From IMG/VR virus record IMGVR_UViG_3300032931_000563, positions 1 through 50,699 of that record: 50,699 nucleotides of DNA. One strand, given 5' to 3'. This document shows positions 1 to 8,975 of this stretch, one piece after another. This stretch comes from a virus. The notes under the pieces were generated by a model, which was not told the DNA's origin, searched no databases, and saw nothing but the letters and a program-made list of their open reading frames with translations. Position 1 is the first letter of the stretch, and each line of letters opens with the position of its first letter. Both the position numbers and the translations under genes were made by a program.

Positions 1-37
1 CAAGGCCCCTTTTCTTTTGGCTTTGGAAACGAGTCTT

Positions 38-1741
38 ATGAGCGAAATCCTGAACAATCTGAAGATCGCGCACGTCGCGATGCAGGACGTTCGCCGGCCG
101 TACGAGGATCTGGTCCAGAAGTCGTACGACCTGGTGAATCCGAGGCGCTACGACTTCCTGCGCTCGGCCGAAAGGGGCCTGGAGCGGCATACGAAGATGT
201 ACGACGCCACGGGCCACGACGCCCACCGGACCTGGGTCGCCGGCATCATGGGATGGCTCATCTCCCGAAGCCTGCACTGGCAGGAATACGACATCCCGAT
301 CCCGAAACTCCGCAACGACGATCAGGTGCAGCGGTACTGCCAGGAGTACGGGGAGCAGATGCGCTGGGAGTTCCGGGCGGGCAACTTCTATCCCCGGCTG
401 CCGGAATACCTACGCGACGGTTCGGCCGGCGGCACGGCGATCATGCTCACGGAGGAGTCCCGTGACCTGACCCACGCCGTCCACCACGTGCCCCACCCCG
501 GCGATTGCTGGTTCTCCGTGGACGAGGAGGGCAACACGGACGCCTACCACGAGGACATCGTGCTGACGGCCCGGCAGGCGAAACTCAAGTTCTCCCGGCG
601 CGGCGATGTCCTGAGCGATGCCCTGGACAAGGAGGGAGACGACCCCAATCTCGCGCAGAAGGAGTGGCATTTCGTCCATGCGGTTCACCGCAGCGACGAC
701 CCGTCCATCTTCGATCACAAGATGGTCGATACCCCGTGGTGCAGTGTCTACTATCAGCCCTACAGCGAGAGGGCGCAGGCCAATCAGACGGTTTCGGGCC
801 GCGATGGCGGAAATCTGGTGCGCATCGCGCGGCAGGATTTCATGCCGGCGACGGTCTGGGCCTTCCGGCGCAACTCCGATGAAATCTACGGCTACTCCCC
901 GGGGATGGACGTCATGCCCGTGATCGAGGCCCTTCAGCAACATGGGTTCAATATGATGAACCTGGGCAACTTCGCGGGCCGGCCGATGACGATGATCCCG
1001 ATGGAGATGAGAACGGAGCACAAGATCCTGCCCGGCGGCAAGAACTTCTACGCCGACGCCGCCCGATTGATCTACACAGTTCAGACCGCGGGTGAGTACC
1101 CGATTGCCTTGGATCGCGAGCAGGTTCTCAAGCAGATCGTTCAGTTCGCCTATGGGTATCAACTCTGGAATGCGATTTTCATGCTTTCGTCCAAGCGGGA
1201 GCGTGTCCAGGTCGGCGAGGTGATGCAGGTCCGGACCGATCAGGCGAAGATGCTGCAAGAGCAGGTGGACAATCTGACGGAAGACGGGATTGCCCCGGTG
1301 ATCGATAGTGTCGCCTCCATTGCGGATCGGGCCGGCCGAATGCCCGACCCCCCGGCGATTCTGGCCGACTACTACGGTCAGGACATCGTCAAGGCGACCT
1401 TCGTAGGTCCGCTGATCCAGTTGCAGGAATACGCGAGCCGCATGGGCGGGTTCCAGCAGGGCTTCAGTCTCGTGAGCGATCTGATCGCCGTCGTCGGCAA
1501 GGCGGCGGGTCCGGACGCGGCGCTCGAACTGCTCGATCCCATCGATACGGACGGACTTACCGAATACGTGTGGGATTCAGCGCGAGCGCCCCAGGAGCTG
1601 ATGCGCAGCGACGAGGAAGTTGTGAGGCGCAGAATCACTCGGCGCAAAGAGAAAGCCGCCCTGGAGCAGGCGCAGATCGCCATGCAACTGGGTCAGGCGC
1701 AGGCCTCGATGAGCCGGGTCCCTCAAGGACAAGGAGGGTAA
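38..1741 (+). CDS. portal (head-tail connector) protein
   Basis: 567 aa from the ATG used here. It matches the podovirus head-to-tail connector family, which forms the dodecameric portal through which DNA is packaged and to which the tail attaches. Family features seen are an N-terminal helical part with the RSLHW segment, the SAGGTAIM segment near residue 135, and a Gln-rich C-terminal tail (ALEQAQIAMQLGQAQ). The frame stays open upstream to the window edge, with a TTG at 17, so the start is not certain. The ATG is preceded by a weak GGAAACGAG. It is followed closely by a strong AAGGAGG and the next small gene. In related phages terL lies directly upstream. Confidence 0.88.
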   Translation: MSEILNNLKIAHVAMQDVRRPYEDLVQKSYDLVNPRRYDFLRSAERGLERHTKMYDATGHDAHRTWVAGIMGWLISRSLHWQEYDIPIPKLRNDDQVQRYCQEYGEQMRWEFRAGNFYPRLPEYLRDGSAGGTAIMLTEESRDLTHAVHHVPHPGDCWFSVDEEGNTDAYHEDIVLTARQAKLKFSRRGDVLSDALDKEGDDPNLAQKEWHFVHAVHRSDDPSIFDHKMVDTPWCSVYYQPYSERAQANQTVSGRDGGNLVRIARQDFMPATVWAFRRNSDEIYGYSPGMDVMPVIEALQQHGFNMMNLGNFAGRPMTMIPMEMRTEHKILPGGKNFYADAARLIYTVQTAGEYPIALDREQVLKQIVQFAYGYQLWNAIFMLSSKRERVQVGEVMQVRTDQAKMLQEQVDNLTEDGIAPVIDSVASIADRAGRMPDPPAILADYYGQDIVKATFVGPLIQLQEYASRMGGFQQGFSLVSDLIAVVGKAAGPDAALELLDPIDTDGLTEYVWDSARAPQELMRSDEEVVRRRITRRKEKAALEQAQIAMQLGQAQASMSRVPQGQGG

Positions 1742-1742
1742 C

Positions 1743-1904
1743 ATGCCGCTTATTCTTTACTTAACCCCGAAGGAGAAGGAGTACATAAGGGCCATGATCG
1801 AGGAGATTGGCGATGCTGCTCATAGAGAATTTAACCAGATCAAAGGAAAGGTAGTCCATATGTGCAAGAAATCGTGCAAAAAGGGAAAGCGTAAGGGTAA
1901 ATGA
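1743..1904 (+). CDS. small basic protein, unknown
   Basis: 53 aa, starting one base after the portal stop and led by a strong AAGGAGG. Its TGA overlaps the ATG of the next gene (ATGA), so it sits in a translationally coupled chain. The N-terminal two thirds look helical. The C-terminus is very basic with two Cys (MCKKSCKKGKRKGK), which may bind nucleic acid or a metal. I do not recognise a family. Placement between portal and the Bbp19-like gene suggests a role in head assembly or packaging, but this is inference. Confidence 0.7.
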   Translation: MPLILYLTPKEKEYIRAMIEEIGDAAHREFNQIKGKVVHMCKKSCKKGKRKGK

Positions 1905-2209
1905 GTATAACGCGAGAAGAATTTGATCGAATCCGGGTGTACCGGGCACTCTTCGCAACGGCCGACGGCAGGATCGTTCTGGAGGATCTGCTCCGCAATC
2001 TTGGCACGTTCACCGATCCAGCCAGAATCCTCGATCTGCATACGGCCAAGCCGGAGCTTGTGCCTATGTTCCTGCAGGGTTTGATCATTCTCAAGGACCT
2101 GGGCGTCTGGTGCGAGGACAACTGGTCCAATCTGATCGACAAGATGTTGGAGGTTTCCATGCCCCATTTGGATGAAGAAAGGACAAACGATGGCCAAACG
2201 ACGGGATGA
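1901..2209 (+). CDS. Bbp19-like phage protein
   Basis: 102 aa. The core YRALFATADGRIVLEDLLR is typical of the Bbp19-like family, small proteins found between portal and scaffold in BPP-1-like podophages. Function in that family is not established. The ATG overlaps the preceding stop, and its 3' end overlaps the start of the next gene by 20 bases. The C-terminus from residue 88 (MPHLDEERTNDGQTTG) lies in the overlap and is probably unstructured. Confidence 0.7.
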   Translation: MSITREEFDRIRVYRALFATADGRIVLEDLLRNLGTFTDPARILDLHTAKPELVPMFLQGLIILKDLGVWCEDNWSNLIDKMLEVSMPHLDEERTNDGQTTG

Positions 2210-2672
2210 ATTACTTGCCGTGGCGGAACACCGCAACGCCGGCGCGAAGGACCTGACATTGCGGACCCTCAGAGGCCTTGCGATCACTTTGGGCGACACG
2301 CAGTTCGACCGGGAGGCCGGGGTCGTCACCCGCATGCACAGTTCTCTGTGCTGTCAGGTCCGTGTGGCAGGCATTCTGCCCATCGTCCAGGTCCAGTCCC
2401 TGATCTATTCGGACCCCGGACTGGGCGTTGCCGGCGAACTGGCCAGACTTGCCGTTGCCCTGAAGGACTGCCTCGAACAGATCCAGAAGGCGTATGACAC
2501 GCACCTGTGCAAGAAGTCCGAGGCGGATAACGCACTGGACGACGGTCTGATCGAAGACGGAATAGAGCACCGCGACGCGCCTCAGAGACGCCGAGGCCGG
2601 CCGACGAACGAGGAGCGCAGGCAGAGGTTGACGGGCGGAATCCCTCAAGTGCCCGTGGTGGCCAATGCCTAA
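2190..2672 (+). CDS. virion-cluster protein, unknown, with AT-hook-like tail
   Basis: 160 aa from an ATG preceded by AAAGGA; the frame opens a little further upstream but this start has the better ribosome site. Helical, with two Cys near residue 54 (SSLCCQVR). The segment RRRGRPTNEERR near residue 139 resembles an AT-hook (RGRP) and could touch DNA. It lies between the Bbp19-like and scaffold genes and overlaps the scaffold start by 8 bases. I do not recognise the family. A DNA-contacting head or packaging accessory is possible. Confidence 0.65.
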   Translation: MAKRRDELLAVAEHRNAGAKDLTLRTLRGLAITLGDTQFDREAGVVTRMHSSLCCQVRVAGILPIVQVQSLIYSDPGLGVAGELARLAVALKDCLEQIQKAYDTHLCKKSEADNALDDGLIEDGIEHRDAPQRRRGRPTNEERRQRLTGGIPQVPVVANA

Positions 2673-3510
2673 GTGGATCAATGAAGACGGAAGTTTCGAA
2701 CCCGGCTGGGAACAGAATCTGCCCGCCGAGCATCGGGAGTTCGCCAAAGATACGAAAGACATCATGGCGCTGGTCAAGAGGACGAAGGATTTGCGGGACA
2801 AGGTCGCTGCCGTTTCGGACCACGTCGCCATCCCGAAAGAGCCGGCGGAAATCGTGGCTTTCGCGCAGCAGCATCTCGGCGCCCCGAAATCCGCCGATGG
2901 CTACGGCATCCAGAAGCCCGCAACGCTGCCCGAAGGCGTCGTCTGGGATGATGCCGTCGTGGGACGCATGCTGGATGGAGCGGTCAAGGCCGGGATTCCC
3001 GCGGCGGCGATGCAGGCCGTGGTGCAGTCCTGGATCGAGGGGCAGGCGGCCGTCTATCAGGCGGGGGCCGCCTACCGGCAAAAGGCGGCGCAGACCGAAT
3101 TGCAGGCCCGCGAGAAGGCCCTCAAGGACGCATGGGGCGCGGAGTATGCGAAGAACCTGGAACTGGCCAGGCGCGGATTCCGGGACTATGCGCCTGAATC
3201 GATCCGAAAGAACCTCGCCGATTCCCTCAAGATTGCCCCGGAGGCCCTGACGGATGACCAGATCGTGGAGCACCTGAAATACGACCCCGTTCTCGCTCAG
3301 ATGTGCAGAACCATCGGAGACCTGGCGCGCAGCGACGTGGAGATCCGGCCGGGGGCACGCGGGGAGGGCAAGGAGTACGTTCCCGCTCAACCCAACGCGC
3401 CCGAGATTTACGCGAATCTGGCCGATACCGATCCGGCCAAGCAATATTTCATCCGGCGCGGCTACGATTTCAATGCCCGCGCCTGGACGAGAGGAGCACC
3501 GACATCATAG
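2665..3510 (+). CDS. capsid scaffold-like protein
   Basis: 281 aa. Position immediately before the major capsid gene, high helical and charged content, and the segments PKSADGYGIQKP and LPEGVVWDDAVV are typical of podovirus head-assembly scaffolds, which fill the procapsid and leave before or during packaging. A long alanine/glutamine-rich helix spans about residues 105-165. A hairpin follows in the 159-base gap before the capsid gene. Scaffold sequences diverge fast, so the call rests on synteny plus motif style. Confidence 0.72.
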   Translation: MPKWINEDGSFEPGWEQNLPAEHREFAKDTKDIMALVKRTKDLRDKVAAVSDHVAIPKEPAEIVAFAQQHLGAPKSADGYGIQKPATLPEGVVWDDAVVGRMLDGAVKAGIPAAAMQAVVQSWIEGQAAVYQAGAAYRQKAAQTELQAREKALKDAWGAEYAKNLELARRGFRDYAPESIRKNLADSLKIAPEALTDDQIVEHLKYDPVLAQMCRTIGDLARSDVEIRPGARGEGKEYVPAQPNAPEIYANLADTDPAKQYFIRRGYDFNARAWTRGAPTS

Positions 3511-3550
3511 GCAATCCGTTTCTCAGCTTCCCCCTGCTGTCTTAGGGGCC

Positions 3551-3583
3551 TGGGTGCTTGCCGGACAAAGAGTCCGGCGCCCA
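3551..3583 (+). terminator. hairpin between scaffold and capsid genes
   Basis: GCCGGAC / GTCCGGC form a perfect 7-bp stem around a 5-base loop (AAAGA), with an outer TGGG/CCCA pair separated by an asymmetric bulge. No U-tract follows. It is the only hairpin of this strength that I found in the gaps among the head genes. It may be a leaky terminator, or an RNA processing or stability element that raises capsid mRNA. Direction is inferred from the flanking genes. Confidence 0.45.
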
Positions 3584-3669
3584 ACCGGCGTTAAGGCAGT
3601 GGGCCGGCCATTGTGACCGCTCCCCCACGAATCAACGGAACATTTGTGGATACAGACAGGAGTAACACA

Positions 3670-4668
3670 ATGGCAACGGGAGTAAGCATCACCGGCGCAG
3701 AAACCCTCGCCTCCATGATGACCAGTTATGGAATCGACGGGAACCTTCTGCGCAGTATCAATTCACTGACGGAAACCCACGATATCCTGGCCGACATGCC
3801 CGCCAGGGAGGCCAGCGCCATCGAGCACGATCAGGTCGAGCGGGTAATCAGCCTGCCGGCCCCGGAATGGCTCGACATCGGCGAGGGCAAAATCGCCACC
3901 TTCGGAGCGACCCAGCAGGACACCGAAGGCATCGCGCACATGGGCGCCCGCTATCAGATCAAGCTGGCCTACCTCAAACAGAAATCCAATCCGGACCAAT
4001 TCATGCAGCGGCGTGAGGCCCTGCACCTGGAGGCCATGTATCAGGAGGCCGCCAATACCTTCGTCTACGGCGATTCCGGCCCTTACCCGAAAGAATTCGA
4101 CGGTCTCGATGTCCGGTACTCCGCCCTGGAGACCGGCATCGTCTTCAATAACGGCGGCGTTGGCGGAGACAACGGGTCGCTGACGAGCATGTGGCTGATC
4201 GTGGGGGATACGGAGGACTGCTGCCTGATCTATCCGAAGGGCGGCCAGGGCGGTCTTCGCCGCATTCCCAAGGGCATCCGCGAGTACCCGGACGAAACGG
4301 GTAATACCGGTCCCAACATCCGACGGTCGGAGTATTCCGTCACGGAGATGGAATGGGACATCGGCTTCTGCCTCCAGGACCGCCGGCGAGTCAAGCGGCA
4401 GGCCAACATTCACAAGACCCTCGGCAATGCCCGAGCCTGGGACTGGAAAGTCACGGTCCAGATGATCAACTCCGTCCGCGTGCCCGGCAGGCCCGTGTTG
4501 TACTGCAATCAAGACGTTTACGATCAGATTTGTATCGACGCGGCGGACAAGGGTAACGTCCAGTGGGGTCCGGCGGACGCCTTCGGAAAGCCCGTGGCCT
4601 ACATCCACGGCGTCCCCATTCGGAGGATGAACGACGCGATCACCAGCGCCGAGAATGCCCTGTCCTAA
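3670..4668 (+). CDS. major capsid protein
   Basis: 332 aa from the ATG behind ACAGGAG. It resembles the BPP-1 (Bbp17)-type HK97-fold capsid proteins of podophages. Seen are the early SLTETHDILADMP region, the APEWLDIGEGK segment (the family usually has W-R near here), the YGDSGPYPKEFDGLDVRY loop, and a C-terminal HGVPIRRMNDA that recalls the end of the fold. Length is normal for the family. The next gene encodes a cement-like protein, as in BPP-1. A longer in-frame start at 3613 lacks a ribosome site. Confidence 0.9.
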   Translation: MATGVSITGAETLASMMTSYGIDGNLLRSINSLTETHDILADMPAREASAIEHDQVERVISLPAPEWLDIGEGKIATFGATQQDTEGIAHMGARYQIKLAYLKQKSNPDQFMQRREALHLEAMYQEAANTFVYGDSGPYPKEFDGLDVRYSALETGIVFNNGGVGGDNGSLTSMWLIVGDTEDCCLIYPKGGQGGLRRIPKGIREYPDETGNTGPNIRRSEYSVTEMEWDIGFCLQDRRRVKRQANIHKTLGNARAWDWKVTVQMINSVRVPGRPVLYCNQDVYDQICIDAADKGNVQWGPADAFGKPVAYIHGVPIRRMNDAITSAENALS

Positions 4669-4698
4669 CAATCAACTTCGCAAGAAAGGAGTTTCAAC

Positions 4699-5172
4699 AT
4701 GGCAAGTCGTGATAAAGCGTGGGTCTTCTCCACCGCTCAGGCCATGCCCAACGCTACCCAGTCCATCTGCACCTACATCTTCGACTGGACGAGCAGCGAA
4801 CTGATGGCCCTCAAGAACACCGAGCCGCAACTCTGGCTCGTCGTCACCTGCAACACCGTGCCGACCGGGACCTCGCTCAAGATCGAGGTCTATCAGCACA
4901 GTACCACTACGATCACCAGCGGCGATCTGCTGATGACCGGCCGGGATATGGCCGTGGCGGATATGTCCGCCAAGGCGCAGGACCCCGGCCACTGGCTGTT
5001 CCACGTGCCCGTCATGTCGGTCCTGGGCAATCTCCAGGCCGACGACGTGGACCAGTACATGGGCATCGTCATGGACGCCACCGGCAACTGCTCCGACGGC
5101 AAGATCGATGCCTGGCTGCAACATGGCCAGCCGCTGATCCCGACGACCCAGGTCCTGACCAGCAATATCTAA
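4699..5172 (+). CDS. Bbp16-like capsid cement protein
   Basis: 157 aa, behind GAAAGGAG. In BPP-1 the gene after the capsid gene encodes Bbp16, a beta-sandwich cement protein that decorates the capsid. The DKAWVFSTAQAM start, the PQLWLVVTCN strand and the alternating beta pattern fit that family. Cys residues at about 24, 52 and 133 are odd for a cement protein but may be chance. The call is from synteny and sequence style. Confidence 0.7.
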   Translation: MASRDKAWVFSTAQAMPNATQSICTYIFDWTSSELMALKNTEPQLWLVVTCNTVPTGTSLKIEVYQHSTTTITSGDLLMTGRDMAVADMSAKAQDPGHWLFHVPVMSVLGNLQADDVDQYMGIVMDATGNCSDGKIDAWLQHGQPLIPTTQVLTSNI

Positions 5173-5256
5173 TGACTTCCCAAAACCCGATGGGTCGGGG
5201 CTGGCTGCGGTCTGGCTGGCTGGCCCCGACCCCACTACTATCGAAAGGAATCGAAC

Positions 5257-7593
5257 ATGAAAAAGCGCATGATTTTCATGGCGGCGGTCCTGCTGCTTGT
5301 CACAGGGACACTGTACGCCGCCTATACCTACCCGGTTGCCAATATCGACTTTTGGCGGGCCAGTGCCTTCGAGGACGGGGGAGCCATCGATCTCTGGATG
5401 ACGGAGACCGAGGCCCTCGTCAGCGGATCGACGCCCTTCGCCTCCCTGAGCATTCTGGAGAGCACAGGCACTAACTACACCAAGATCATCGGCGGAAACC
5501 AGTCGGCAATTTTGACCTTGACTCTGCCGACGGCCTACGCGGCAACCACGGGCTATGTCCTGAGTTCGACGGATGCGGGTGTGCTCTCCTGGGTAGCCAA
5601 CGGCGGAACGTTCACCGGGGGCAGTATTACCTCTGACGTTACCCTGAGTAATGGCGTGGACATATTCTCATCCACAACCACGGCCCATACGAATAGTATT
5701 GGCGGTCGCGATATCGACGGCGCAGCCTATGTGGACGTGCTGCGCTGGACCAACGGCAACACGGTCGCAGCGGTGTTGGGCAGCGCCACAACTTCTCTGG
5801 CCGTCGTAAGCACCGGTCTGAACGTCAGTACGGGCGGTGCAATCACCGGAGCAGCGGGAGTCACCAATACCGGAGTCCTCACGAGCGCCGGCGGCGCGAC
5901 GAACCTGAATACGAGCGGTGCAGATGCCGTGAACATCGGAACGGGCACGTACTCTGGGACTGCCACCATTGGCAACAACAGCGCCTCCGTCGCCATAGCC
6001 ACCAGCCAATGGGATATCACCGGGGCTGGTGCAATGAGCGGCTTCTCCAGCTTGGGCCTGTCGGGCGATATTACGATGGCTACAGGCAAGGGCGTTCTGT
6101 CCTCGACCACGACCGCTGAAACCGTCGGGGTGTACGGATACGACAACAACGGGGCCGTGAGAGTGGGCGGCCTGGTCGTGACCAACGGCGATACCCCAAC
6201 TACCGTGCTCGGAAACGCCAATGGCACAACCGCGATTACGTCCAGCGACTGGGCCATCGGAACCACGGGTATTATGACCGGCATGGGAGCCATCACCAGC
6301 GACGGCCTGTTCACCGGCAGTCTCGGTGCCACGATCACCGGGGCCACCGTCAATCTGAACGCATCGAGCAACTTTGCCGTCAACGTGGCGACGGGAACCT
6401 CTACGGGCACTGTTACGGTCGGCGGCGATGGTACACAGGCCATCGACATCGGCAATGGAGCCGGGATCAAGACGGTCGCCCTGGGCAGTAGCAACACCAC
6501 GAGCACCACTACAATTCTCGGCGGCGACAACGGCGTCAACATCAACGTGGACAACCTGAACAATACGACCAATATCAATACCAGCGGGAGCACCGGAACT
6601 GTGACCGTCGGCGGAACTGGGATCATGGCCATAAATATCGGGGCTGGCGGCACCGGGGCCAAGACCATCGCTATTGGAGACGGCGCATCCACTGGAACAA
6701 CCACCATTAAGGCGGGGTCCGGGAAGGTGATTATCAACGCCACCAACGGCACAGTAGCCACCGACATTGGAACCGGCAATACGACGGGTGCAGTTACCAT
6801 CGGCGGTACTGGTACGCAGGCCATCGACGTAGGGAATGGGGCCGGGATCAAGACTGTGGCTCTCGGCTCGAATACGACCACTTCCGCTACGACAATCCTG
6901 TCCGGAACCACCGCAGGCGCTCTGGGTCTGAACGTATCCGCCGGCGGTGCTGTCACCAACATTGGAACGGGAACGACTACGGGAACCGTGACCATTGGTG
7001 GGGCCGGAATCCAGGCTATTGACATTGGGACCGGGGCGGCCGCCAAGACCGTCACATTGGGCAGCACGAACACGACATCCACGACAAATATCCAGGCCGG
7101 GTCCGGCGGCATCAACATCACGGGAAACGTCAACCGGACTTCCCAGCAGTACGTGCAGAGCATCGCCTATGCGAAACTGGGAGCCTCCGGGGCCGGGTGG
7201 GTCATCGGCGCTGCAGACAGCATCTCCCTGGCGACCCTGCCACAGAGTCAGACAGCCGAGAACATCGTCATCCCGATCACCATACCTCTGAAGGTCGGGT
7301 GGACGATCACGGCGTTCTCCCTCAATGGTCAAATCGACTCGGCGGGCGGGGCGGTTACACTCGACGCCGACCTGCGCAAGCTGACTGAGGCGACTGCCGG
7401 TTACGCGGACGCCAGTATCGGGGCCATTACCCAGATCGCCAAGACGGCGGACTACAAGGTGGTGGACGCCAAGAGCAGTTTGGCCGAGGTAGTCGCGGCC
7501 GACGAGTCCTACTACATCCTCGTGACTGGTACGACCGCAGCGACCACGGATATCGAGATCGCCAGCATTACGATCACCGTGACTGAACTCTAA
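5257..7593 (+). CDS. repeat-rich fibrous surface protein with Sec signal peptide
   Basis: 778 aa behind GAAAGGAATCGAAC. The first 22 residues form a signal peptide: basic KKR, a hydrophobic core AAVLLLVTGT, and a likely cleavage after LYA. The middle, about residues 190-620, is Gly/Thr-rich with recurring units of the type GTVTVGG-GTQAIDIGNG and KTVALGS-NTTSTTTI, a pattern seen in trimeric fibres and beta-solenoids. The last 150 residues look like a separate beta domain. It lies between cement and tail genes, where a fibre is plausible, but an exported N-terminus is unusual for a virion protein. It could instead be a secreted host-surface protein. Almost no Cys. Confidence 0.7.
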   Translation: MKKRMIFMAAVLLLVTGTLYAAYTYPVANIDFWRASAFEDGGAIDLWMTETEALVSGSTPFASLSILESTGTNYTKIIGGNQSAILTLTLPTAYAATTGYVLSSTDAGVLSWVANGGTFTGGSITSDVTLSNGVDIFSSTTTAHTNSIGGRDIDGAAYVDVLRWTNGNTVAAVLGSATTSLAVVSTGLNVSTGGAITGAAGVTNTGVLTSAGGATNLNTSGADAVNIGTGTYSGTATIGNNSASVAIATSQWDITGAGAMSGFSSLGLSGDITMATGKGVLSSTTTAETVGVYGYDNNGAVRVGGLVVTNGDTPTTVLGNANGTTAITSSDWAIGTTGIMTGMGAITSDGLFTGSLGATITGATVNLNASSNFAVNVATGTSTGTVTVGGDGTQAIDIGNGAGIKTVALGSSNTTSTTTILGGDNGVNINVDNLNNTTNINTSGSTGTVTVGGTGIMAINIGAGGTGAKTIAIGDGASTGTTTIKAGSGKVIINATNGTVATDIGTGNTTGAVTIGGTGTQAIDVGNGAGIKTVALGSNTTTSATTILSGTTAGALGLNVSAGGAVTNIGTGTTTGTVTIGGAGIQAIDIGTGAAAKTVTLGSTNTTSTTNIQAGSGGINITGNVNRTSQQYVQSIAYAKLGASGAGWVIGAADSISLATLPQSQTAENIVIPITIPLKVGWTITAFSLNGQIDSAGGAVTLDADLRKLTEATAGYADASIGAITQIAKTADYKVVDAKSSLAEVVAADESYYILVTGTTAATTDIEIASITITVTEL

Positions 7594-7667
7594 AGGCTTT
7601 ATCCAGTCCGGGGCGGTCCTTCCTTCATCGATGCCCGCCCCGGCTGGTTTTCTCGAAAGGAATACGT

Positions 7668-8348
7668 ATGCGACGAGCACTGTTTTTCATGGCCCTTCTG
7701 CTTCTGGGATGCTCCGCCAGCTCGCCTGCGGACCCGGTGACTGTTCCCACGGACGGAGTCGCCGCCACGCGGGTCCGTGAAATCACCATGCAGCAGGGAT
7801 GGTCCTATGCCCGCAACTTCTCGGGCAGCGGCGTCGCGGCCGCGAACGCCGGTCACGTGGATGTCAACGACGCCGAACTTGATCCCAATGCCATGACCTG
7901 GCAAAACACCGGCGGCTATCTGATGATCCTGCCGGACTGGAAGTACGACACGATCGCGTTCCTGGCCTACGGCGACGGCAACGGCGACGGCGATCCCAAC
8001 GCAGGCACGTTCGATGTCAACGTCTATCTGGTGGATTCCTATAGTTCGTGGGACCACGTCTGCGACTTCAATTGCACCGTGGGTGAACTGGAGGCCACGC
8101 ACAACCCGGTGACGGGGGTTGCCTTCAATAGCGGCAGTCTGGACCCCAACGAGTCGTACAAGTACGCCGAAGGTGAATTCGGCAGCCAGACGAGCTACAA
8201 CTGGCTCTCTACGCCTGAGTATACGGGTGATCCCAATACCATAGGACGCTGCACCCTCGATCCGTGGGGCGCGCGTGTACTAATCGTTCGTGTCAACAAC
8301 ATGAGCAAGGTCTCCTGGGTCATGCCCATCGTGAAGGGGCGCAACTGA
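7668..8348 (+). CDS. predicted lipoprotein in the virion cluster
   Basis: 226 aa behind CTCGAAAGGAATACGT. The N-terminus MRRALFFMALLLLGC is a type II signal peptide with lipobox LLGC, so Cys15 is the expected lipidated residue. The mature part is rich in Asp, Asn and Pro (VDVNDAELDPN, GDGNGDGDPN, SLDPNESY) and in beta strands. Asp-Pro-Asn-rich secreted proteins are common in Planctomycetota, which hints at the host. Function unknown. A membrane-tethered role in superinfection exclusion or in virion assembly are two possibilities. Confidence 0.7.
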   Translation: MRRALFFMALLLLGCSASSPADPVTVPTDGVAATRVREITMQQGWSYARNFSGSGVAAANAGHVDVNDAELDPNAMTWQNTGGYLMILPDWKYDTIAFLAYGDGNGDGDPNAGTFDVNVYLVDSYSSWDHVCDFNCTVGELEATHNPVTGVAFNSGSLDPNESYKYAEGEFGSQTSYNWLSTPEYTGDPNTIGRCTLDPWGARVLIVRVNNMSKVSWVMPIVKGRN

Positions 8349-8349
8349 C

Positions 8350-8970
8350 ATGGCGACGGACAAGATAGCGGTCTGCAATATGGCCTTCGGCGAGTTGGGT
8401 GACAAGACCCGCCGCATGACGAGTTTCGACACCCCGACGCACCCCTACGAGCAGGCGGCCGTGGACTTCTACCCCCAGGCGCTCGAAGAGGCCCTGACGA
8501 AAATGGACTGGCCGTGCGCCCGCAAGCGAGTGGTCCTGACGGTTTCGGTCGATGCGCCCCTGGATGAGACCTATGAGTACAAGTACACCCGGCCCACGGA
8601 TGCTGTCGTGGTCCGCAAGGTGACGGACGAGTACAACAGCGTATCGGAGTTCCTTGAGTGCACCGAGGAGCGCACGGTCGGCGAGACGGTTTACAACGAC
8701 CGATGGCTGTACTCCAGTCTGGAGAATGCCCACTGCGTGTATACCTTCCGCCTCGATGATCCGGCCGCCTATTCACCCGGACTAACTCGCTGGCTCGTCA
8801 TCCTGCTGGCGGAGAAGATCGCGCTGGCCGTTACCGGTCAACCGGCAATCAAGGAGGCGATCACGCGAAGACTCGTTGCCTATGAGGAGGCCAACTGCAA
8901 GGCGCTCGGCGGCAAGGAGGGCTATGTGGCGGATGAGGATGGAGTGGCTTTGTATACGGACCTGTTCTGA
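8350..8970 (+). CDS. tail tubular protein A (gp11-like)
   Basis: 206 aa. The start KIAVCNMAFGELGDK, then PYEQAAVDFYPQALEEALTKMDWPCARKR, are hallmark features of podovirus tail tubular protein A, the ring between portal and nozzle. Length matches the family (about 190-210). The gene begins one base after the lipoprotein stop and is followed 5 bases later by tubular protein B, as usual. Confidence 0.9.
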   Translation: MATDKIAVCNMAFGELGDKTRRMTSFDTPTHPYEQAAVDFYPQALEEALTKMDWPCARKRVVLTVSVDAPLDETYEYKYTRPTDAVVVRKVTDEYNSVSEFLECTEERTVGETVYNDRWLYSSLENAHCVYTFRLDDPAAYSPGLTRWLVILLAEKIALAVTGQPAIKEAITRRLVAYEEANCKALGGKEGYVADEDGVALYTDLF

Positions 8971-8975
8971 TCGGT

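Noticed and set aside
410-1258. 282-aa minus frame under the portal gene
   Set aside because: Antisense to the well-supported portal gene; composition lacks hydrophobic core patterns and no start signal.
5668-7680. 670-aa open frame on the minus strand
   Set aside because: It is antisense to the repeat-rich fibre gene; its long openness follows from the biased Gly/Thr codons of that gene. No ribosome site or family motif.
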